The translations under genes were made by a program, and so were the position numbers. The notes under the pieces were generated by a model. The model saw nothing but the letters and a program-made list of their open reading frames with translations. It ran no database searches and was not told where the DNA came from. Shown here one piece after another: positions 34,275 to 41,945 of a stretch of 64,000 nucleotides of DNA (its first letter is position 1; every line of letters starts with the position of its first letter). This DNA is from Micromonospora sp. NBC_01740 (lineage in GTDB: Bacteria > Actinomycetota > Actinomycetes > Mycobacteriales > Micromonosporaceae): NCBI RefSeq assembly GCF_035920365.1, contig NZ_CP109150.1:310001-374000 (forward strand), read 5' to 3'.

Positions 34275-36080
34275 TTACGACGTCTCGGCGAGCGTCACGG
34301 TCGCCCGGGATTCGGTGCCGTTGCGCTTGTAGGTCACCTCGACCCGGTCGCCGACCTTGCCGGCCTGCACGGCGCCGACCAGGTCGTCCGAGTCGTTGAC
34401 GGCCTTGTCGCCGAACCGGGTGACCACGTCGCCGCGCTGCAGGCCGGCCTTCTCGGCGGGGCTGCCCGGCGTGACGGCGGCGACCAGGGCCCCGCCGCCC
34501 TCGGCGGGGGTCACGCTGACCCCGAGCGACGGGTGGCTGACCTTCTCGCCCCGCTGGAGCTTGCCGGCCACGTCCTTGGCCTTGTTGCTGGGGATGGCGA
34601 AGCCGACGCCGATGTTGCCGCTGCTGCCCTGCCCGGCGGTGGCGATCGCGGTGTTGATGCCGATCACCTCGCCCCTGGTGTTGACCAGTGCGCCGCCGGA
34701 GTTGCCCGGGTTGATCGGCGCGTCGGTCTGGAGCAGCCCCGCGATCGAGCTGGCCCCCTGCGCCGGGTCCTGCCGCTGCTGCCCACTGCCCGCCTGGATG
34801 GTGCGGTCCCGGGCGCTGAGGATGCCGGCGGTGACCGAGCCCTGGAGGCCCAGCGGGCTGCCGAGGGCGAGCACCTGGTCGCCGACCTGCATGGCGTCGC
34901 TGTCTCCGAAGGTGGCGGCCTTGAGGCCGCTGACGCCGTTGGCCTTGACCACCGCAAGGTCGGTCTTCGGGTCGGTGCCGACGATCTTGGCCTCGGCGGT
35001 CTTGCCGTCGGCGAAGGTCACCACGGCCTTGCCGTCGGTGGCGGAGGCGACCACGTGGTTGTTGGTGAGCACGAAGCCGTCGGCGGTGAGGATCACGCCG
35101 GAGCCCTCGCCGTTGTCCGTGCCGATCGAGACGACGCTGGGCTGCACGGCGGCGGCGATCCGGGGCAGGTCGGCGCCGTTGATGATCGGCGCGGCGGAGT
35201 AGGTGCGGGTGATGCCCGAGTCGCCGTCGACGGCGAGCGCGAGCGCCCCGCCGGCGACGCCCGAGCCGAGCATCAGCGCGAAGACCGCCACCCCGGCGCC
35301 GGCGAACTTGGCGATCCGGCTTGGCCGGGGGCCCGCCGTCTGCGGGGCCGCCCAGGGCGGGACGGGCTGGCCGGAGGGGTGCGGCTGGTGACCGTACGGC
35401 TGTCCCGGCTGTCCCCCGCCGCTCCAGCCGGACTGCTGGCCGTACCAGGGCGCGCCGGGAGCCTGCGGGTAGCCGGACTGCGGGTGACCTGGCTGCCCGG
35501 CGGCCTGGGGGTAGCCGGGCTGACCCGCCGCGTGCGGGTAGCCGGACTGGCCCGCGGCCTGCGGGTAACCGGACTGGCCCGCCGCGTGCGGGTGACCGGG
35601 CTGGCCGGCGGCCTGCGGATGAGCCGGCTGGGGCTGGCCGGCGGCCGGGTGCTGCGCAACGGCCGGGGCGGGCGCGAAGGGGCCGGGCGGGGTGGGTCGG
35701 TCGAGCGGACCGGCACCGTCGGGGGCGCGGGCCGGCTCGGCGGCGCGCGGGCCGCCGTCGCCGGCCGGCGGGCCGTCGGCGGCCGGGCCCGACCCGGCGG
35801 TACGCGGCGCCTCGCCGCCAAGTGGGGCGGAGCCACCGGCGGCCGGGCCGGTGTCGCCGCCGGGCGCAGTGCCGAACCTGACGGTCGGGGTGGAGTCACC
35901 GGCGGCCGGGGCGGGGTCGCCGCCGGGCACGGTGGTCAGGCCGACCGTCGGGGCGGAGTCACCGGCGGGGGCGGAGTCGGACTGCGCGCGCTCGGCGCGC
36001 GGCAGCTCGGCGGTGGGGTGCGACGGCTCGGCGTCGGGGTGGGCCGGCCGGCGCTGCGGGTCGGACTCGTGCTCGGTCAT
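34275..36080 (-). CDS. Membrane-anchored HtrA/PepD-type serine protease with PDZ domain
   Basis: A 601-residue protease. Residues 1-235 are cytoplasmic and low-complexity: charged and Thr/Gly/Pro-rich, then five tandem 9-residue repeats of AAGQxGxPx type. One membrane helix follows (about 245-270, IAKFAGAGVAVFALMLGSGV). The outside trypsin-like domain has the complete triad His342 (LTNNHVV), Asp374 (KTDLAVVK) and Ser461 (GNSGGAL), and one PDZ domain (about 510-600, GVSVTPAEGGG, SPAEKAGLQRGDVVTRFGD). It should degrade misfolded envelope proteins. The ATG at 36080 has GGTGGAG upstream. It lies downstream of the MprAB-like genes in the same orientation, the mycobacterial mprAB-pepD order. Confidence 0.92.
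   Translation of the reverse strand: MTEHESDPQRRPAHPDAEPSHPTAELPRAERAQSDSAPAGDSAPTVGLTTVPGGDPAPAAGDSTPTVRFGTAPGGDTGPAAGGSAPLGGEAPRTAGSGPAADGPPAGDGGPRAAEPARAPDGAGPLDRPTPPGPFAPAPAVAQHPAAGQPQPAHPQAAGQPGHPHAAGQSGYPQAAGQSGYPHAAGQPGYPQAAGQPGHPQSGYPQAPGAPWYGQQSGWSGGGQPGQPYGHQPHPSGQPVPPWAAPQTAGPRPSRIAKFAGAGVAVFALMLGSGVAGGALALAVDGDSGITRTYSAAPIINGADLPRIAAAVQPSVVSIGTDNGEGSGVILTADGFVLTNNHVVASATDGKAVVTFADGKTAEAKIVGTDPKTDLAVVKANGVSGLKAATFGDSDAMQVGDQVLALGSPLGLQGSVTAGILSARDRTIQAGSGQQRQDPAQGASSIAGLLQTDAPINPGNSGGALVNTRGEVIGINTAIATAGQGSSGNIGVGFAIPSNKAKDVAGKLQRGEKVSHPSLGVSVTPAEGGGALVAAVTPGSPAEKAGLQRGDVVTRFGDKAVNDSDDLVGAVQAGKVGDRVEVTYKRNGTESRATVTLAETS
35478..35612. repeat. Five tandem 27-bp repeats inside the HtrA gene
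   Basis: Five imperfect copies of a 27-bp unit encode AAGQPGHPH, AAGQSGYPQ, AAGQSGYPH, AAGQPGYPQ and AAGQPGHPQ in the cytoplasmic tail. Copy number is likely to vary between strains. Confidence 0.85.
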
Positions 36081-36142
36081 GTCTCCACCTTGACGCGCAC
36101 CACTGCGATCCGCCTGGAACGCACCTGAATGTTGGCTGAAAG

Positions 36143-37699
36143 TCACTCGCCATCGCCCTCGTCGTCCGGCACGAGCGGGAGCCGGACCCGGAAGGTCGCT
36201 CCCCCGCCGGGGGTCTCGGCCACCTCGACGGTGCCGTGGTGGGCGCGCACCAGCGCCGCCACGATGGCCAGGCCGAGGCCGGTGCCGGTGTTGCCACCGG
36301 CCCGCCGGGTACGCGCCGCGTCCACCCGGTAGAAGCGCTCGAAGACCCGCTCCGCCTGCTCCGGGGTGAGCCCGGGACCGGTGTCCGCCACCTCCACCAC
36401 GGCCAGGTTCCCGGGCTCGGCGCGCAGCCGCAGGGTCACCGAGGCCTCCGGCGGGGTGTGCGTGAGCGCATTGGTCATCAGGTTGCCGATGATCTGGCGC
36501 AGCCGGGCGTCGTCGCCGTAGACGACCAGCGGACCGGAGCCGGGGGTGACCTCCAGCTCGATCCGGCGCTCCGGCGCCACCGCCCGGGCAGCCTCGACCG
36601 CCTCGCTCGCCAGCACGGGCAGCTCCACCGGGGCGAGGGAGAGCGGTCGCTCCCGGTCCAGCCGGGCGAGCAGCAGCAGGTCCTCCACCAGCAGGCCCAT
36701 CCGGGCCGCCTCCTGCTCGATGCGGCGCAGCAGGTCGGCGGTCTGCTCCGGCGCGCTCGCCGCGCCCTGCCGGTACAGCTCGGAGAAGCCCCGGATGGTG
36801 GTCAGCGGCGTCCGCAGCTCGTGCGAGGCGTCCGCGACGAACTGCCGCATCCGCTCCTCGGAGCGGCGGGCCCGCGCCTCGGAGGCCCGCGCCGAGCCGG
36901 CCGCCTCCCGGGCGGCGGCCTCGGCGGACCGGGCGGCCAGCTCCGAGGCGGCCCGCGCGGTGAAGGCGACCTCGATCTGGTTCAGCATGGCGTTCAACGC
37001 CCGGGAGAGCCGCCCCAGCTCGGACGTGGGGACGGGCTGCCCCTGCTCCGGGTCGGGCACCCGCCGGGTGAGGTCGCCACCGGCGATGGCGGCGGCCGTA
37101 CGTTCTATCTCCACCAGCGGCTTCAGGCTGGTCCGGACGATCGCCGCGCCGATGGAGGCAAGCAGGACCAGCACCGCGCCGCCGACCAGCAGGTCTATCC
37201 AGACCAGCTGCTTCACGGCGCGATCCACCTGGGTGAGCGGCTGGCCCACGGCCAGCACCGAGCCGTCCTTCTGTCCCGCGTAGACCACCCGCCAGCGGGT
37301 ACGACCGTCCTGGGACACGACAGTGCGGGGCTCGCCCACCCGCGCCGCGAACCCGCTCCAGTCCGTGGGGAAGTCGGGCAGTTGCTCGGGGTCGAGGCTG
37401 AGGTCGTCGTAGCGCGTCGGGTACACCTGATTCTCGTCGGCGATCGAAACGACGTAGCTGCTGGGCAGCATCGCCTCGACCCTGCCGCTGCGGAGCCCGG
37501 GCAGCAGTTGCCCGAGCCCCTGGCTGGCCGACTTGATCTGGCCGTCCACCTGGCCGACCAGGTAGTTGCGGAGAAAGAAGGTGGTCAGGGAGCTGATCAC
37601 CAGGAGCGCGGCGGCGACCAGGGCCAGCACCGCGGCGACCAGCTTGACCCGCAGCGGGACGCTGCGCAGCCGCGCCTTGCCCTGGTCGAGGGGGTTCAC
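36143..37699 (-). CDS. Sensor histidine kinase, MprB/HAMP type
   Basis: A 518-residue membrane kinase. A first helix (about residues 16-37) and second helix (about 165-187) bracket an extracytoplasmic sensor of about 125 residues. A HAMP domain (about 188-245) and a long Ala/Glu/Arg-rich helix precede the dimerisation domain with ASHELRTPL, whose His293 is the phosphorylation site. The ATPase domain has the N box (IGNLMTNALTHT), VADTGPGL and GGNTGTGLGLAIV. It probably senses envelope stress and phosphorylates the regulator encoded just upstream; the GTG at 37699 overlaps that gene's stop. Confidence 0.92.
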   Translation of the reverse strand: MNPLDQGKARLRSVPLRVKLVAAVLALVAAALLVISSLTTFFLRNYLVGQVDGQIKSASQGLGQLLPGLRSGRVEAMLPSSYVVSIADENQVYPTRYDDLSLDPEQLPDFPTDWSGFAARVGEPRTVVSQDGRTRWRVVYAGQKDGSVLAVGQPLTQVDRAVKQLVWIDLLVGGAVLVLLASIGAAIVRTSLKPLVEIERTAAAIAGGDLTRRVPDPEQGQPVPTSELGRLSRALNAMLNQIEVAFTARAASELAARSAEAAAREAAGSARASEARARRSEERMRQFVADASHELRTPLTTIRGFSELYRQGAASAPEQTADLLRRIEQEAARMGLLVEDLLLLARLDRERPLSLAPVELPVLASEAVEAARAVAPERRIELEVTPGSGPLVVYGDDARLRQIIGNLMTNALTHTPPEASVTLRLRAEPGNLAVVEVADTGPGLTPEQAERVFERFYRVDAARTRRAGGNTGTGLGLAIVAALVRAHHGTVEVAETPGGGATFRVRLPLVPDDEGDGE

Positions 37700-38397
37700 G
37701 CCGCCGGCTTGCGCAGGACGTAGCCGACGCCTCGGAGGGTGTGGATCAGCCGGGGCTGGGTGTTGTCCACCTTGCGGCGCAGGTACGAGATGTAGGACTC
37801 GACGATGTTGTCGTCGCCCCGGAAGTCGTAGTTCCACACGTGGTCGAGGATCTGCGCCTTGGACAGCACCCGGTTGGCGTTCAGCATCAGGTAGCGCAGC
37901 AGCTTGAACTCGGTCGGTGAGAGCTGCACCCGCTGGCCGGCCCGGTGCACCTCGTGGGTCTCCTCGTCCAGCTCCAGGTCGGCGAAGGTGAGCCGGGAGG
38001 GCGTCTGCTCGCCGCTGCTGGTCCGCCGCAGCACCGCCCGGATCCGGGCGGTCAGCTCCTCCAGGCTGAACGGCTTGGTGACGTAGTCGTCCCCGCCCAG
38101 GGTCAGCCCCCGGATCTTGTCGTCGGTCGCGTCACGGGCGGTGAGGAAGACCACCGGCGTACGGGTGCCGCCCTCGCGCAGCATCCGGATGACCTCGAAG
38201 CCGTCCAGGTCGGGCAGCATCACGTCGAGCACCACCAGGTCGGGCCGGTGGTCCTTGGCGGCGTTGAGAGCGGCGCTGCCGCTCGTCGCGGTGGCCACGT
38301 CGAAGCCCGCGAAGCGCAGACTCGCGGAGAGCAGTTCGAGGATGTTGGGATCGTCCTCGACGACGAGCAGTCGCGCCTCGGTCTGGGTAGCGGCCAT
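37696..38397 (-). CDS. OmpR-family response regulator, MprA-like
   Basis: A 233-residue regulator. The receiver domain has the acidic pair in LLVVEDDPN, the phospho-acceptor Asp58 in VVLDVMLPDLDGFE, the switch Thr in FLTARDA and the conserved Lys in VTKPFSLEEL. The C-terminal winged helix carries LTFADLELDEETHEVHR and SPTEFKLLRYLMLNANRVLSK, ending ISYLRRKVDN. With the adjacent kinase it should control an envelope-stress regulon that includes the HtrA gene. The ATG at 38397 gives a standard N-terminus; ATG 38406 or 38409 are possible. Confidence 0.92.
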   Translation of the reverse strand: MAATQTEARLLVVEDDPNILELLSASLRFAGFDVATATSGSAALNAAKDHRPDLVVLDVMLPDLDGFEVIRMLREGGTRTPVVFLTARDATDDKIRGLTLGGDDYVTKPFSLEELTARIRAVLRRTSSGEQTPSRLTFADLELDEETHEVHRAGQRVQLSPTEFKLLRYLMLNANRVLSKAQILDHVWNYDFRGDDNIVESYISYLRRKVDNTQPRLIHTLRGVGYVLRKPAA

Positions 38398-38472
38398 GCC
38401 GCCCATCATCCGCGCTCTCGCTGCGTCCGCGCTGGGCACTCGCTGGAAAGTAGCTGTGAGGCGGCGTCGGGC

Positions 38473-39153
38473 TCAGCGCAGCAGCCGGCGCAGCCCGTCC
38501 AGCGCGCCGTCGAGCAGCCGGATGGCCGTACGCAGCTGCGAGTCGCTGAGCCGGCGGGCCCGGACCAGGGCGCCCACCTCGACGGCGAAGGTCGCCAGCC
38601 GCTGGTCGAACTCGGCCAGCGTGGCGGTGGACGCGGACGCCGGCCCAGCTTCCGACGGCGCGCCGAACGCGGGCGACGGGCCGGCGGGGGGTACGGGCGA
38701 CGGGCCGGGGGCGGGGGCGGGCGTCGGGCCGGCGCCGGGGGGCACCCAGCGGGGACGGCGGGTCTGCCGGGCCGCCTCGCGCAGCTCCCGCTTCAGGTCG
38801 CGGACAGAGCCGCGTACCTCGTTCTGGATCTCTCCGGCCAGGGCGGACAGGTCCTCCACGGAGGCGGCGATGTCCGACTCCAGGGCGGTCAGCTCGCCGG
38901 CCCGCTGCCGCAGCTCGGCCCGGCCCGCCTCGGTGATCTCGTAGACCTTCCGGCCGCCGGCGGCGGTGTGGGTGACCAGGCCGTCGGCCTCCAGCCGCTG
39001 CAACCGGGGATAGATGGTGCCGGCGCTGGGCGCGTAGAGGCCGAGGAAGCGCTCCTCCAGCAGGCGGATGAGCTCGTAGCCGTGCTTCGGGCCGTCGTCG
39101 AGGAGCTTGAGCAGGTAGAGCCGGAGCCGCCCGTGACTGAACACGGCGGTCAC
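38473..39153 (-). CDS. PadR-family transcriptional regulator
   Basis: A 226-residue regulator. The winged helix (about residues 5-85) is typical PadR: LRLYLLKLLDDGPKHGYELI, GLYAPSAGTIYPRLQRLEAD and GLVTHTAAGGRKVYEITEAG. An extended helical C-terminal region of about 130 residues with a Pro/Gly insert provides dimerisation. It is translated from a GTG overlapping the stop of the DUF4097 gene upstream. Such PadR/DUF4097 pairs are usually autoregulated; a palindrome at 40037-40050 upstream of the operon is a candidate operator. Confidence 0.9.
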   Translation of the reverse strand: MTAVFSHGRLRLYLLKLLDDGPKHGYELIRLLEERFLGLYAPSAGTIYPRLQRLEADGLVTHTAAGGRKVYEITEAGRAELRQRAGELTALESDIAASVEDLSALAGEIQNEVRGSVRDLKRELREAARQTRRPRWVPPGAGPTPAPAPGPSPVPPAGPSPAFGAPSEAGPASASTATLAEFDQRLATFAVEVGALVRARRLSDSQLRTAIRLLDGALDGLRRLLR

Positions 39154-39980
39154 GGCAGTTCCTCCTCGTCGTCGTCCACCGGGCGGGCGAGCAGCGCGAT
39201 GCTGCCCGACGTGGCGGACGCGGAGAGCCTACCCTCACCCGCGCCGAGCACGCCCTCGCTGTCCACCACGGACCCGGGGACGGCGCTGCCCCGCACCTCG
39301 GGGAAGCCGCTGGTGATCCGGCCTGACGTGGTGTGCAGGCGGACGGCCAGGTCGCTGTCCGCGCGGACCCGGACGGTGATGCTGCCGGAGACCGTGCTGA
39401 GCCGGATGTCGCTGCGCCGGGGGTTGTCCAGGTCGCAGGTGATTGCCCCGGAGACGGTGTGCGCACGGACCCGCCCGGCCGCGCTGTCGGCGAGGGTCAC
39501 CTCTCCCGCGACGGTCTCCAGGTCCAGGTCGCCGGCCACCCCCAGCGCCTCGACCGGGCCCGCCATGGTCTTCGCCGACGTCCGGCCGTGCAGGCCCATC
39601 AGGGCGATCCGGCCGGAGGTCACCTCCACCCGGGTCTCGCCGCGCAGGCCCGACGCGACCAGCGAACCCTCCACCAACTCCAGGTCGGCCAGCACGTCGG
39701 CCGGGACCGCGACGGAGACGTCGACCCGGGGCAGCCGGGACAGCGGGCCCAGCCAGAAGATGTGGTCCGCGAGCCGCCAGCGTCGCTGCTGGCGTACGGA
39801 GAGCCGGCCGTCGCGATACTCCACCAGGACCGGCCGGCGGCCGACCCGGGTGATGTCGACCCGGGGCGGCCCATCGGTGGCGACCACGTTGAGGCGACCG
39901 CTGAGCAGGTGGACGTCGAGTCGGCCGACGGGCCCGTCCAGGGTGATCCGCTGCGGGGCGTGCACGGTCCAGTCGGTCAT
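39150..39980 (-). CDS. DUF4097 beta-strand-repeat protein
   Basis: A 276-residue protein of mostly short beta strands with the recurrent pattern G.V.....G.I/V: GPVGRLDVHLLSG, TRVEVTSGRIALMGLHG, GRVRAHTVSGAITCDL and IRLSTVSGSITVRV. This is the DUF4097 (adhesin-like) repeat found beside PadR regulators and sometimes in LiaG-type envelope proteins. No signal peptide or membrane helix is seen. Function unknown; a partner or sensor in envelope response is a guess. The ATG at 39980 has GGAGG upstream. First gene of an operon with padR. Confidence 0.85.
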   Translation of the reverse strand: MTDWTVHAPQRITLDGPVGRLDVHLLSGRLNVVATDGPPRVDITRVGRRPVLVEYRDGRLSVRQQRRWRLADHIFWLGPLSRLPRVDVSVAVPADVLADLELVEGSLVASGLRGETRVEVTSGRIALMGLHGRTSAKTMAGPVEALGVAGDLDLETVAGEVTLADSAAGRVRAHTVSGAITCDLDNPRRSDIRLSTVSGSITVRVRADSDLAVRLHTTSGRITSGFPEVRGSAVPGSVVDSEGVLGAGEGRLSASATSGSIALLARPVDDDEEELP

Positions 39981-40036
39981 CGGTCCTCCCTTCACGGCGT
40001 GCCGCGTCGCCGGCACGTCGGATGGCAGGACACTAA

Positions 40037-40050
40037 CGCGATACATCGCG
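40037..40050. promoter_or_regulatory. Candidate PadR operator
   Basis: CGCGAT-AC-ATCGCG is a perfect 6-bp inverted repeat with a 2-base centre, followed by CATGACA. It lies 57 bases upstream of the DUF4097 start in an otherwise GC-only stretch. PadR proteins often bind ATGTA/TACAT-containing inverted repeats near their own promoters. Confidence 0.5.
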
Positions 40051-40076
40051 ACATGACAAGCGCCGGCGTGACGGCC

Positions 40077-40424
40077 TCACGGCACCGGTTCCACGAGCGG
40101 CCGACGGTACGGGCCCCAGGCCACGAAGCGGTCGAACATGGCCCGAGGGGTGGGGCCGCCGCGGGGGTCGAGGTGGTAGAGGTCGCGCATCGCCTCGTAC
40201 ATGAGGCCGGCCAGGTAGATCGTGAGGCTCTGCTGCGCGCCCTCGTGCTCGGCCTTGAGCAACAGTCGCGCGGTCGCGCAGGGCCACGGCTGGCCGCACG
40301 AGCGACAACCCCAGTGCGGTCGCAGCGGCGTGTGCGGCGGCCGGCCCTCGATCCGGTGGCGGGGTCGCTCGGGGCGCGGTCCGGGGCCGGGCTGCGGGAG
40401 CCGGGTGGAGAGCACGGGCCTCAC
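40077..40424 (-). CDS. Hypothetical protein with Cys-rich WGCRSCGQPWPC motif
   Basis: A 115-residue protein of unknown function. A Pro/Arg-rich N-terminal third is followed by WGCRSCGQPWPCATARLLL (C-x2-C-x4-C, about residues 52-70), which could bind a metal, then a helical region AEHEGAQQSLTIYLAGLMYEAMRDLYHLD and a hydrophilic end with FDRFVAWGPYRRPL. Homologous small genes often lie beside XRE/DUF397 loci in actinobacteria, as here. The GTG at 40424 overlaps the stop of the upstream small gene (GTGA). Confidence 0.7.
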   Translation of the reverse strand: MRPVLSTRLPQPGPGPRPERPRHRIEGRPPHTPLRPHWGCRSCGQPWPCATARLLLKAEHEGAQQSLTIYLAGLMYEAMRDLYHLDPRGGPTPRAMFDRFVAWGPYRRPLVEPVP

Positions 40425-40708
40425 CAGCGCCCTCCGTTCATCCGGCGCGCCCGCCCGGCGGCGGCGAGATCGGCCGCGCCGTACCACAGGATCTCGGTCG
40501 CGTCGTTCGCCCTCGGCCGGACCGGAGGCGGCACGAAGGGCCCGATGGGGCCGGGGATGTACGGAGCCGGCCTGCCCGGGCGGGGCGGCGGGTGCGGTGC
40601 CGGAGCGGGCTTCGGCCGCCGGCTCCGGATCTCCCGCCGCTCCGCGCAGTTCGGGCAGGCGCAGTGCCGTCCGCACCGACTCCGGTGCCAGCCTCCACGG
40701 TGACCCAC
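40421..40708 (-). CDS. Hypothetical small protein with N-terminal Cys cluster and Pro-rich middle
   Basis: A 95-residue protein of unknown function. The cluster CGRHCACPNC (C-x3-C-x-C-x2-C, about residues 11-20) could coordinate zinc or another metal. It is followed by a basic patch (ERREIRSRRPKP), a Pro-rich stretch and a short C-terminal segment ATEILWYGAADLAAAGR. GTG 40708 is chosen for its GGGGGAG upstream; GTG 40720 is an alternative. It is coupled to the Cys-rich gene downstream and diverges from the XRE regulator gene. Confidence 0.65.
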   Translation of the reverse strand: MGHRGGWHRSRCGRHCACPNCAERREIRSRRPKPAPAPHPPPRPGRPAPYIPGPIGPFVPPPVRPRANDATEILWYGAADLAAAGRARRMNGGRW

Positions 40709-40814
40709 TTTCTCCCCCACCCCGCTGTCGAGGTGGGCCGCCCCGCCACGGGAGAGCGGGGCGGCCCCGGCAGGACCCGCCCACGTCCTCGACGACGGCG
40801 AACGGGCCCGCGTG

Positions 40815-40850
40815 GTGACAGTCTGGTGAGGACACCACTACCGTCGACAC
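40815..40850 (+). promoter_or_regulatory. Promoter of the XRE/DUF397 operon
   Basis: GTGACA (40815-40820) and TACCGT (40839-40844) are separated by 18 bases, placing the transcription start at about 40851. The mRNA would have an 87-base leader before the ATG at 40938. Confidence 0.5.
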
Positions 40851-40937
40851 ATGCTCGCCGCATCCGCGCAGGTCAACGAGCCGGTCGAGCGGGCACGGGA
40901 GACACGCCGACGGGACCGAGCAGAATGTGGGGAATCG

Positions 40938-41735
40938 ATGGGCACCGCCACCAACTACGTGCTGGGTGAGCTACGCACGTTCCGCGCTCAGCTCGGCCTG
41001 AGCCAGGACGACTTCGGCAGGACGATCGGCTACTCCGGGTCGCACGTCAGCTCCGTCGAGACGGGCGGTCGCCCGCCGACCCGGGAGTACATGAAGGCGA
41101 TCGACGACCAGCACGACACGGGCGAGCGGTTCGGCCGGATGCTCCGTGAGCTGGCCCGGCTGGACGCCACGCCGGCCTGGCTGCGGGAGTGGATCGAGTT
41201 CGAGCGGGAGGCGGCGACGTTGCGCTGGTTCGAGCTGGCGTACGTGCCGGGCCTGCTCCAGACCGAACGCTACGCCCGCGCCACGCTGGCGGGGGGCCGG
41301 TTCACGGCCGACGAGGTCGAGCGGATCGTCGCGTCCAGGCTGGAGCGTCAGGCGATCCTCGGCCGGGAGCGGCCACCCCAGCTCATCGCCGTCGTCGACG
41401 AGGCCGTGCTGCGCCGGCCGGTGCTCGACCAGCCGGGGCTCATGGCCGAGCAGCTCGATCACCTGGTGGCCCTCGCGACGCAGGAACACGTGCAGCTCCA
41501 CGTCGTCCCGGCCGACGCCGGCATGTATCTCGGACTGGCCGGCCAGTTCATCATCGCCGAGCTGCCGGACGGCACCCGCGTGGCCCACGCGGACAACCAG
41601 CTCAGCGCGCAGATCGTCGACGCATCCACCGACATTGCTAGGCTGGCCAGGACGTGGGAGATCGTGCGGAACGAGGCCCTCCCCCGCCGGCAGTCGACCG
41701 TGCTGATCAAGGAGGTGGCGAAGTCATGGACGTGA
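40938..41735 (+). CDS. XRE-family regulator with DUF5753 domain
   Basis: A 265-residue DNA-binding protein. The helix-turn-helix spans about residues 8-65 (LGELRTFRAQLGLSQDDFGRTIGY split by SGSHVSSVETGGRPP), and the rest is the DUF5753 ligand/partner domain (PGLLQTERYARA, VDEAVLRRPVL, LHVVPADAGMYLGLAGQF). Such regulators act with small DUF397 proteins in development and antibiotic control in Streptomyces (WhiJ/AbaA-type systems). The ATG at 40938 is preferred over ATG 40851 because the 29 codons between them use atypical A/T-ending codons (CGA, ACA, GCA, GAA, TGT). Confidence 0.88.
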   Translation: MGTATNYVLGELRTFRAQLGLSQDDFGRTIGYSGSHVSSVETGGRPPTREYMKAIDDQHDTGERFGRMLRELARLDATPAWLREWIEFEREAATLRWFELAYVPGLLQTERYARATLAGGRFTADEVERIVASRLERQAILGRERPPQLIAVVDEAVLRRPVLDQPGLMAEQLDHLVALATQEHVQLHVVPADAGMYLGLAGQFIIAELPDGTRVAHADNQLSAQIVDASTDIARLARTWEIVRNEALPRRQSTVLIKEVAKSWT

Positions 41736-41926
41736 TGACCCCGCGGTGGCGTAAGTCGACGAGATCCGGCGGCAACGGCGGTTCCTGCGTCGAGGTCGCG
41801 GACAACCTGCCGGGCGTCGTGCTGGTACGCGACACCAAGGACCGCGAGGGCGGCACCCTCCACTTCGACTCCCGGGCGTGGCAGTCGTTCGTCGGCCTGG
41901 CCAGGCGGATCGGCCCGGTCGGCTGA
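41726..41926 (+). CDS. DUF397 small protein
   Basis: A 66-residue protein matching DUF397: WRKSTRSGGNGGSCVEVADN, VLVRDTKDREGGTLHFD and AWQSFVGLAR are the three conserved blocks. Its ATG lies inside the end of the XRE gene (10-base overlap) with a strong AAGGAGGTG 9 bases before it. DUF397 proteins are thought to pair with, and possibly antagonise, the adjacent XRE-DUF5753 regulator. Complete for the family. Confidence 0.92.
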   Translation: MDVMTPRWRKSTRSGGNGGSCVEVADNLPGVVLVRDTKDREGGTLHFDSRAWQSFVGLARRIGPVG

Positions 41927-41945
41927 TCCGCTCCTCCCCCCGTCT

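Noticed and set aside
40851..40937. An N-terminal extension of the XRE regulator starting at ATG 40851
   Set aside because: The 29 codons end in A or T unusually often and the helix-turn-helix starts normally from ATG 40938; the -10 box at 40839 better marks a transcription start.
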